In this document: positions 57,993-64,000 of the stretch, piece by piece
Numbering within the stretch: position 1 is the first letter of the stretch
How the letters are laid out: each line of letters starts with the position of its first letter
Assembly (NCBI RefSeq): GCF_014656295.1
Contig: NZ_BNCD01000001.1
Location: 496,001-560,000, forward strand
Origin: Streptomyces sulfonofaciens
GTDB taxonomy: Bacteria > Actinomycetota > Actinomycetes > Streptomycetales > Streptomycetaceae
Length of the DNA stretch: 64,000 nucleotides
Reading direction: 5' to 3'
Notes under the pieces: generated by a model
Databases searched by the model: none
Told to the model about the DNA's origin: nothing
What the model saw: the letters and a program-made list of their open reading frames with translations, nothing else
Program-made: the position numbers and the translations under genes

Positions 57993-59344
57993 CCAGCATC
58001 GAAGTGTGGCTCGCGCGCGGGATCAACCGCATCACCGCCGCGCCCCTGGGCGTCTACCAGTCCGCCGTGATCCGCATCGGCTTCTCGGCCACCTGGCTGC
58101 TGTTCCTGCTGCGGGAGTTCCCGCACCGCCAGGAGCTGTACGGGCCCGACGCCCCGTGGAGCTGGTCCATGGCGCGTGAACTGATCGACGGCAACGGCGC
58201 CTTCACCGCCCTCATATGGACCGACGGCCAGGTCTGGTTCGAGGTCGTCTACGCCCTGGCCGTGGTCTCCGCCGCCCTGCTGCTGCTGGGCTGGCACACC
58301 CGCGCCGTGTCGGTGCTCTTCATGGTGGGCGTGCTCTCCCTGGAGAACCGCAGCATCTTCGTGAGCGACGGCGGCGACAACGTCATCCATCTGATGTCGA
58401 TCTACCTGGTGTTCACCCGCTGCGGAGCCGTCTGGTCCCTGGACGCCCGCCGCAGGCGGCGCAGCGCGCGGGCACGCGCGCGTGGGGCACGGCTTCGTGC
58501 GGACGCGGTCGGTCCCGTGCTGTGGGCGCTGCTCGGCCTGGTGCTGGCGGTGGTGTCGGGACGGGGCTTTCTCAGCACGGGCTGGATGCTGGTCTTCTGG
58601 GGTCTGTGGGCGGTGCACGGCCTGTGGTGGATCGCGGACCGGCGGGCGGCCCGCGAGACGGCCACCGTCGCTCCTACCGCTCTCACCGGTTCTGCCGCTC
58701 CTGCCGCTCCCGCCGCTGCCCTGGGCGGCTCGCCGTCCGCCGGCGGCCCGGCCCGCGACCAACTGCGGCTGCTGCTCGACGTCATCGCCAATCTGGCGCA
58801 CAACGCGGGGCTGCTCGTGATCATGGCCGAGGCATGCCTGATCTACGCCACGGCGGGCTGGTACAAGATCCAGGGCAGCCGCTGGGAGGACGGCACCGCC
58901 GTCTACTACCCCCTGCACCTCGACTACTTCTCACCCTGGCCCGCCCTGTCCGACCAGCTCTCCGCCCATGGGCTCGTCGTCATGGTCATCACCTACGGGA
59001 CGGTCATGGTCCAGGTGGCCTTCCCCTTCACCCTCTTCAACCGGAGGGTCAAGAACGTGCTTCTGGTGGCCATGATCATTGAGCACACCGTCATCGCCGT
59101 CACGCTCGGTCTGCCGTTCTTCTCACTGGCGATGATCGCCGCGGACTCGGTGTTCCTGCCGACGTCGTTCCTGCGGTCGCTGGGGAGCTGGGCGACGCGC
59201 GCGTCGGGCCGGCTGTCCCCCCGTACCCGGCGCCCGGCGGCGGGCCTTCCGCGGGCGGACGGCGCAGGTGGGGACGGCGGACCCGGCGAGCCGCCTCCGG
59301 GTGCACCGCTGAGCCCGGCCGGCGCCCGCGGCCGACACGTCTGA
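57989..59344 (+). CDS. HTTM-domain multipass membrane protein (gamma-carboxylase-like)
   Basis: 451 aa from a GTG overlapping the DUF5819 stop, with GGAGG upstream. It contains at least eight helices. The HTTM domain, shared with vitamin K-dependent gamma-carboxylase, shows GVYQSAVIRIGFSATWLLFL near the start and TAGWYKIQGSRWEDGTAVYY. Bacterial HTTM proteins are uncharacterised enzymes or transporters; with DUF5819 it likely forms a membrane complex. A Gly/Pro-rich tail ends the protein. Confidence 0.87.
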   Translation: MTSIEVWLARGINRITAAPLGVYQSAVIRIGFSATWLLFLLREFPHRQELYGPDAPWSWSMARELIDGNGAFTALIWTDGQVWFEVVYALAVVSAALLLLGWHTRAVSVLFMVGVLSLENRSIFVSDGGDNVIHLMSIYLVFTRCGAVWSLDARRRRRSARARARGARLRADAVGPVLWALLGLVLAVVSGRGFLSTGWMLVFWGLWAVHGLWWIADRRAARETATVAPTALTGSAAPAAPAAALGGSPSAGGPARDQLRLLLDVIANLAHNAGLLVIMAEACLIYATAGWYKIQGSRWEDGTAVYYPLHLDYFSPWPALSDQLSAHGLVVMVITYGTVMVQVAFPFTLFNRRVKNVLLVAMIIEHTVIAVTLGLPFFSLAMIAADSVFLPTSFLRSLGSWATRASGRLSPRTRRPAAGLPRADGAGGDGGPGEPPPGAPLSPAGARGRHV

Positions 59345-59495
59345 GCCCGCCCCGCCGCCCCGCCGCCCCGTCGCCCGTTCCCGCGACCCCCGCGGCCCTC
59401 GCCGCCCGGCACCCGGCCACCGCACGTACGCTGCACGCAAGGACCGGACGGCGGGGCCGAGGAGCGGCGCGGGCCCCGGGACGGGAGACGGGTTG

Positions 59496-60296
59496 ATGCG
59501 GGTACGGGAGAACGGTGCCGAGGCCGGCGGCGCCGGGGCGGCGGCCGAGCGGGCCGCCCATGCCGTACGCGCATGGCGGCAGGCCGCGGAGGACGCCGAT
59601 GCCGTGCTCCTCGACGGCTTCCACGCGGTCAAGCACGCCCTGCGCTTCGGCGCGGCGCCGGTGGTGGCGCTGACCTGCGACCTGCCGGCCGCGCTCGCCC
59701 TGGCCGACGACCTCGCGCCGGACGTCGGGCCTGCGCTTGCCGACCGGCTGGTGGAGCTTCCGGCGGACACCCTGCGCTCCCTGGTGCCCCGGCTGCACCC
59801 CACCGGGGTCGCGGCACTGGCGGTGCGGCCCGCCCGCAGCGCCCACCTGGAAGCGCTGTCGCGTCGCTCGCGCACGGCGCCCGTGGTGGTTCTCGACCAG
59901 CCCCGCAACCTCGGCAACGCAGGGGCCGTGATCCGCCTCGCGGCCGGCTGCGGCGCGACCGGAGTGATCACCACGGGGCCGCTCGACCCGTGGCACCCGG
60001 CGGTCGTGCGCGGCGGCGCCGGCCTGCACTTCGCGACCGCCGTGGCCCGCATGGACGTCGACGAGCTGCCGGAGGGTCCGGTCATCGCCCTGGACGCCGA
60101 GGGCGAGGACATCCGCGGGACGGTGATCCCGGACGACGCCCTGCTCGCCTTCGGGTCCGAACGCACCGGCCTGTCCGACGGGCTCCGGGCGAGGGCCGAT
60201 CGTGTGGTCGCGCTGCCGATGCGCCCCCAGGTCTCCAGCTACAACCTGGCCACCAGCGTCGCCATGGCGCTCTACCACTGGTCACTGGGCGGGTAG
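59496..60296 (+). CDS. TrmH/SpoU family RNA methyltransferase
   Basis: 266 aa from ATG 59496 (an in-frame TTG lies just before). The N-terminal substrate-binding part (about 1-115) is divergent; the SpoU domain has VLDQPRNLGNAGAVIRLAAG (motif 1), LLAFGSERTGLSDGLR (motif 2) and LPMRPQVSSYNLATSVAMAL (motif 3), forming the trefoil-knot SAM site. It methylates a ribose 2'-OH in rRNA or tRNA; target unknown. Unrelated in function to the flanking paa genes. Confidence 0.9.
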   Translation: MRVRENGAEAGGAGAAAERAAHAVRAWRQAAEDADAVLLDGFHAVKHALRFGAAPVVALTCDLPAALALADDLAPDVGPALADRLVELPADTLRSLVPRLHPTGVAALAVRPARSAHLEALSRRSRTAPVVVLDQPRNLGNAGAVIRLAAGCGATGVITTGPLDPWHPAVVRGGAGLHFATAVARMDVDELPEGPVIALDAEGEDIRGTVIPDDALLAFGSERTGLSDGLRARADRVVALPMRPQVSSYNLATSVAMALYHWSLGG

Positions 60297-60341
60297 CGGG
60301 ACAGCCGGGGCCCGGCGCCCCGGCCCTACCCCCGCCCGGGC

Positions 60342-62033
60342 CTACACCTCCCGGCGCACCTCCACCACCCGGAACCGGTTGGCCACGAACGCGCCGTCGC
60401 ACAGGGCCGCGTTCGCCGCGGGGTTGCCGCCGGAGCCGTGGAAGTCGGAGAACGCGGCGGTCTGGTTGACGTACACACCGCCCGTCAGGTTCAGGGAGAG
60501 CTGGGCGCACTCCTCCAGGCAGGTCTCCTCCACGGCCCTCTCCACCTCCTCCGAGGTGGTGTAGGCGCCGACGGTCATCGCGCCGCGCTCGCGGACCGTG
60601 CGCCGCAGCAGGTCAACGGCCGCCTCGGCGGAGTCGACCGCGACGGCGAAGGACACGGGCCCGAACCACTCGCTCTGGCAGGCGGCGAGGTCGTCCGGCC
60701 TGGCGGCGTCGAGCTTGACGATCAGCGGGGTGCGGACCGCGGCGTCGGGGAACTCGGGGTGATCGATCTTCCGGGAGGCGAGGGCTACTTCGCCCAGGTC
60801 CGGAGCGGCCTCCAGGCGGGCCCTCACCTCCGGGTTCACCAGCGCGCCCAGCAGGCCGCCGGCCCGGGCGTCGTCGCCCAGCAGGGACTCGATCGCGCCC
60901 GCCAGGTCGGTGACGACCTCGTCGAAGGACTTGGGTCCGGCGTCCGTCGAGATGCCCGCGCGCGGGATGAGCAGGTTCTGCGGGGTGGTGCACATCTGGC
61001 CGCTGTACAGGGAGAGGGAGAAGGCGAGGTTGGCCAGCATGCCCCGGTAGTCGTCGGTGGAGTCGATGACTACCGTGTTGACCCCGGCCTTCTCCGTGTA
61101 CACCTGGGCCTGGTGGGCGTGGACCTCCAGCCAGTCGCCGAAGGCCGTCGAGCCCGTGTAGTCGATGATCCTGATCTCGGGGCGCACGGCCAGGGTCTTG
61201 GCGATGCCCTCGCCGGGCCGCTCGGCGGCCAGGGCCACCAGATTCGGGTCGAAGCCCGCCTCGGCGAGCACGTCGCGGGCGATCTGGACGGTGCGGGCGA
61301 GCGGCAGCACCGCGCGCGGGTGCGGCTTGACCAGGACCGCGTTCCCCGTGGCGAGGGAGGCGAAGAGGCCCGGGTAGCCGTTCCACGTGGGGAAGGTGTT
61401 GCAGCCGATGAGCAGGGAGATGCCGCGAGGGACCGGGGTGAAGCGCTTCTGGAGGGTCAGGGGGTCGCGCCTGCCCTGGGGCTTGGTCCATTCCGCGGTG
61501 TCCGGGGTGCGGGTCTGCTCCGCGTACGCGTACGCCACCGCTTCCAGGCCGCGGTCCTGGGCGTGCGGCCCGCCGGCCTGGAACGCCATCATGAATGCCT
61601 GACCGCTGGTGTGCATCACCGTGTGCGCGAACTCATGGGTGCGGGCGCTGATCCGGGACAGGATCTCCAGGCAGACCGCCGCGCGCAGCTCCGGGCCCGC
61701 CGCGCGCCAGGCGCGCATCCCGGCGCCCATGGCGGGCAGCAGGACGTCCACGTCCGGGTGCGGGTAGGTGACGCCGAGTTCCACTCCGTACGGCGAGGTC
61801 TCCGCGCCCACCCAGCCGTCGGTGCCCGGCTGGTCCAGGTCGAGGCGGGTGCCGAGGAGGGCGTCGAACGCGGCCTTGCCCTCCGCCGGGCCCAGGGTGC
61901 CCTGCTCCCCGTAGGCCTTGGGGTGCTCGGGGTGGGGGGACCAGTACGCGCGTGTGCCGATGGTCTTCAGGGCCTGGTCGAGGGTGGGCCGGTGACGGGC
62001 GGTGAGCTGGGACTCGGTGAGTGCGGCGGCCAT
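60342..62033 (-). CDS. paaN: Phenylacetate degradation aldehyde dehydrogenase PaaN
   Basis: 563 aa. Aldehyde-dehydrogenase fold with the nucleophile Cys in SLYSGQMCTTPQNLL and the glutamate region YTEKAGVNTVVI. It belongs to the PaaN group of phenylacetate pathways and acts on the ring-opened aldehyde intermediate. It lacks the C-terminal MaoC-like hydratase of the 680-aa PaaZ, so ring cleavage needs a separate hydratase not seen here. AGGAGGAG precedes the ATG. Divergent from paaH across a shared operator. Confidence 0.92.
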   Translation of the reverse strand: MAAALTESQLTARHRPTLDQALKTIGTRAYWSPHPEHPKAYGEQGTLGPAEGKAAFDALLGTRLDLDQPGTDGWVGAETSPYGVELGVTYPHPDVDVLLPAMGAGMRAWRAAGPELRAAVCLEILSRISARTHEFAHTVMHTSGQAFMMAFQAGGPHAQDRGLEAVAYAYAEQTRTPDTAEWTKPQGRRDPLTLQKRFTPVPRGISLLIGCNTFPTWNGYPGLFASLATGNAVLVKPHPRAVLPLARTVQIARDVLAEAGFDPNLVALAAERPGEGIAKTLAVRPEIRIIDYTGSTAFGDWLEVHAHQAQVYTEKAGVNTVVIDSTDDYRGMLANLAFSLSLYSGQMCTTPQNLLIPRAGISTDAGPKSFDEVVTDLAGAIESLLGDDARAGGLLGALVNPEVRARLEAAPDLGEVALASRKIDHPEFPDAAVRTPLIVKLDAARPDDLAACQSEWFGPVSFAVAVDSAEAAVDLLRRTVRERGAMTVGAYTTSEEVERAVEETCLEECAQLSLNLTGGVYVNQTAAFSDFHGSGGNPAANAALCDGAFVANRFRVVEVRREV

Positions 62034-62161
62034 GAGGGACCAACTCCTCCTCGCGCCGGTTCCGCGTCGAACCGGCGGGCTGGGTAGGACGGGATCTGGG
62101 CGGGCGCGGAGCGCCCCGGTGCGCGATCGTGGACGGCGAACGGGCCGACATGGTTAGAGTA

Positions 62162-62182
62162 ACCGAACGATCGGTCGGGACA
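62162..62182. promoter_or_regulatory. PaaR-type operator between paaN and paaH
   Basis: ACCGAACGATCGGT at 62162-62175 is a palindrome; extended over 21 bp it is the exact inverse of 56494-56514. It sits 129 bp before the paaN start and 51 bp before paaH, so one site can control both directions. Confidence 0.78.
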
Positions 62183-62232
62183 AGAGGGGTCCGGCGAACC
62201 TGTGGAAAACCCGGTGCGGGAGGATCGTGAGC

Positions 62233-63759
62233 ATGACAGCAATCGACCGGAAGAGCGCTGTGGCGGTCGTCGGCAGCGGCACCATGGGCCAGGGCATCGC
62301 CCAGGTCGCGCTCCTGGCCGGCCATCCCGTACGGCTCCATGACGCGGTGCCCGGCCGCGCGGAGGAGGCCGGGGAGGCGATCGCCGCCCGGCTGGAGCGG
62401 CTGGTCGGCAAGGGCCGCCTGAGTACGACGGACCGGGACGCCGCGCTGGCCCGCCTGGAGACGGCGGACAGCCTGGCCGCGCTCGCCGGCGCCGCTCTGG
62501 TCGTCGAGGCGGTCGTCGAGCGGCTCGACGCCAAGCAGGCGCTCTTCCGCGAGCTGGAAGAGGTCGTCGACGACGCGTGCCTGCTCGCCACCAACACCTC
62601 CTCCCTCTCCGTCACCGCCGTCGGCGGCGCGCTGCGCGTCCCCGGGCGCCTGGTCGGCCTGCACTTCTTCAACCCGGCACCGCTGCTGCCGCTCGTGGAG
62701 GTGGTCTCCGGCGTCGCCACCGACGAGGCGTCGGCCACGCGCGCGTACGACACCGCCCGGTCGTGGGGCAAGACACCGGTCCGCTGCGCGGACACCCCGG
62801 GGTTCATCGTCAACCGCATAGCCCGCCCCTACTACGCGGAGGCCTTCCGCCTGTACGAGGAGCGTGCCGCCGACCCCGCCACCATCGACGCCGTGCTGCG
62901 GGAGAGCGGCGGCTTCCGGATGGGCCCCTTCGAGCTGACCGACCTCATCGGTCAGGACGTCAACGAGGCCGTCACCCGCTCCGTGTGGGAGTCCTTCTTC
63001 CACGACCCCAAGTTCACCCCGTCGCCGGCCCAGCGCCGCCTCGTGGAGTCCGGCAGGCTCGGCCGCAAGTCCGGCCACGGCTGGTACGACTACGCGCAGG
63101 ACGCCGAACCCGCCCGCCCGCACACCGCGGAGCCCTGCCAGGCGCCCGCCGAGGTCGGCGTGCTCGCCGGACCCGAGAGCCCCCTGAGGGCCGTCGTGGG
63201 CCTGCTGGAGGAGTCCGGTGTGCGTCTCACCGGCGAGCGCTCGCCGGCCGTGGCGCAGTCCGCCCTCACGCTTCCCGGGGGCACCCGGCTGACCGTGACC
63301 GAGGGCGACACCGCCACCGGCGACGCAGCAGGCCCCGCCATCCGCCTCGACCTGGCGCTGAACTACCGCACCTGCACGCGCGTGGCGCTCGCCCCGGGTG
63401 CCGGCGCCGGCCCCGGGGACGTCCGCGCGGCGATCGGCCTCTTCCAGAAGCTCGGCAAGAAGGTCAGCGTCGTGGCGGACGCACCGGGCATGATCGTGGG
63501 CCGCACGGTCGCCATGCTGGTCGACTTCGCCCTGGACGCGCAGGCCCGCGGGGTCGCGGACCGCACGGACATCGACACCGCGATGAAGCTGGGCGTCAAC
63601 TACCCGCGCGGACCGCTGGAATGGTGCGACGAGCTGGGGGTGCGGTGGGTGCGGCAGACGCTGCAGAATCTGCACGCCGCCTATCCCGGCGGACGCTACG
63701 GTGCCAGCCTCGCGCTCGCGCACCGCTCGCATCTCGCCGACAAGCAGGGGCTCTCATGA
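62233..63759 (+). CDS. paaH: 3-hydroxyacyl-CoA dehydrogenase PaaH
   Basis: 508 aa. Oxidises 3-hydroxyadipyl-CoA in the beta-oxidation-like end of the pathway. The ATG at 62233 has GGGAGG nine bases upstream; a GTG at 62227 is too close to it. N-terminal NAD-binding VAVVGSGTMGQGIAQVALLA, catalytic region LVGLHFFNPAPLLPLVEVV (His), DTPGFIVNRIARPYY, and a second C-terminal dimerisation domain with GVNYPRGPLEWCDELG, the two-domain layout of PaaH. Its stop overlaps the tetR start (ATGA). Confidence 0.94.
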   Translation: MTAIDRKSAVAVVGSGTMGQGIAQVALLAGHPVRLHDAVPGRAEEAGEAIAARLERLVGKGRLSTTDRDAALARLETADSLAALAGAALVVEAVVERLDAKQALFRELEEVVDDACLLATNTSSLSVTAVGGALRVPGRLVGLHFFNPAPLLPLVEVVSGVATDEASATRAYDTARSWGKTPVRCADTPGFIVNRIARPYYAEAFRLYEERAADPATIDAVLRESGGFRMGPFELTDLIGQDVNEAVTRSVWESFFHDPKFTPSPAQRRLVESGRLGRKSGHGWYDYAQDAEPARPHTAEPCQAPAEVGVLAGPESPLRAVVGLLEESGVRLTGERSPAVAQSALTLPGGTRLTVTEGDTATGDAAGPAIRLDLALNYRTCTRVALAPGAGAGPGDVRAAIGLFQKLGKKVSVVADAPGMIVGRTVAMLVDFALDAQARGVADRTDIDTAMKLGVNYPRGPLEWCDELGVRWVRQTLQNLHAAYPGGRYGASLALAHRSHLADKQGLS

Positions 63760-64000
63760 CGACCGCCAGGCGCGACACCTACACACCGGATTCGCTGCTC
63801 GCGGTCGCGGTCACCGTCTTCAACGAACGCGGTTACGACGGCACCTCCATGGAGCACCTCTCCAAGGCCGCGGGCATCTCCAAGTCGTCGATATACCACC
63901 ACGTCTCCGGCAAGGAGGAACTGCTGCGGCGGGCCGTCAGCCGTGCGCTCGACGAGCTCTTCGGGATCCTGGACGAGGACCACGCGCGCGGGGGGCGCGC
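63756..64000 (+). CDS. paaR: TetR family regulator, probable PaaR (5' part)
   Basis: 81 residues before the window ends. TPDSLLAVAVTVFNERGYDG, TSMEHLSKAAGISKSSIYHH and VSGKEELLRRAV form a complete TetR-type HTH. It overlaps paaH by ATGA, and two copies of a TetR-style palindrome lie upstream of paaA and paaN/paaH. Its role as the phenylacetate repressor is an inference from this context; the ligand-binding domain is outside the window. Confidence 0.8.
   Translation, partial: MTTARRDTYTPDSLLAVAVTVFNERGYDGTSMEHLSKAAGISKSSIYHHVSGKEELLRRAVSRALDELFGILDEDHARGGR

Noticed and set aside
60342..62033. Full-length bifunctional PaaZ
   Set aside because: The protein ends after the dehydrogenase domain at 563 aa; no MaoC-like hydratase segment follows in any frame.

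Overview
This 64-kb window is the replication-origin core of a Streptomyces-type high-GC actinomycete chromosome. The evidence is the gene order yidC-yidD-rnpA-rpmH | dnaA | oriC | dnaN-gnd-recF-dciA-gyrB-gyrA, a decarboxylating 6-phosphogluconate dehydrogenase between dnaN and recF, an oriC with about 20 DnaA boxes of the TTGTCCACA type, very high GC with GTG starts, and hallmark genes such as DLW-39, crgA, DUF5324 and class E sortases. No plasmid, phage, IS element or CRISPR array was seen.

Layout. 1-1235 (minus): YidC (partial), YidD, RNase P protein and ribosomal protein L34. 1683-15501 (plus): the replication block dnaA, oriC, dnaN, gnd, recF, dciA, gyrB, gyrA and a DUF3566 membrane protein, followed by tRNA-Ile(GAT). 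15.9-24.8 kb: an acyltransferase, a secreted low-complexity protein, DLW-39, a membrane-anchored surface protein, a Ser/Thr kinase with an XRE regulator, and tRNA-Ala(TGC). 24.8-26.6 kb is gene-poor and holds a decayed flavoprotein gene. 26.7-30.8 kb: a Tat-exported TagC-like propeller protein, DUF5324, a cyclophilin and a rhomboid protease. 30.9-31.2 kb: a second, compact DnaA-box cluster. 31.2-44.9 kb is the cell-division and wall block: crgA (minus); DUF881, a small membrane protein, a glutamine amidotransferase and two class E sortases (plus); then the convergent operon fhaA-fhaB-pstP-rodA-pbpA-pknB, which joins peptidoglycan synthesis to Ser/Thr phosphorylation. 46-51.7 kb: tRNA-Leu(CAG), a divergent azoreductase/HxlR pair, DUF2252, a J-domain protein and a rhodanese. 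52-64 kb: phenylacetate catabolism, paaABCDE (minus) and paaN (minus) / paaH-tetR (plus), separated by a DUF5819-HTTM membrane pair and an SpoU methyltransferase.

The genes interlock at two levels. DnaA boxes appear at the dnaA promoter, in oriC, in the 31-kb cluster and singly at 47.9 and 56.6 kb, so DnaA may be titrated across the window. The same 21-bp palindromic TetR-type operator lies upstream of paaA and, on the opposite strand, between paaN and paaH, and a TetR gene starts at the window's end; this suggests one regulon. Intergenic DNA is unusually rich in short degenerate tandem repeats, some sharing a core between distant loci, and similar repeats have expanded in frame inside several genes (dnaA, gyrA, paaD, paaE).
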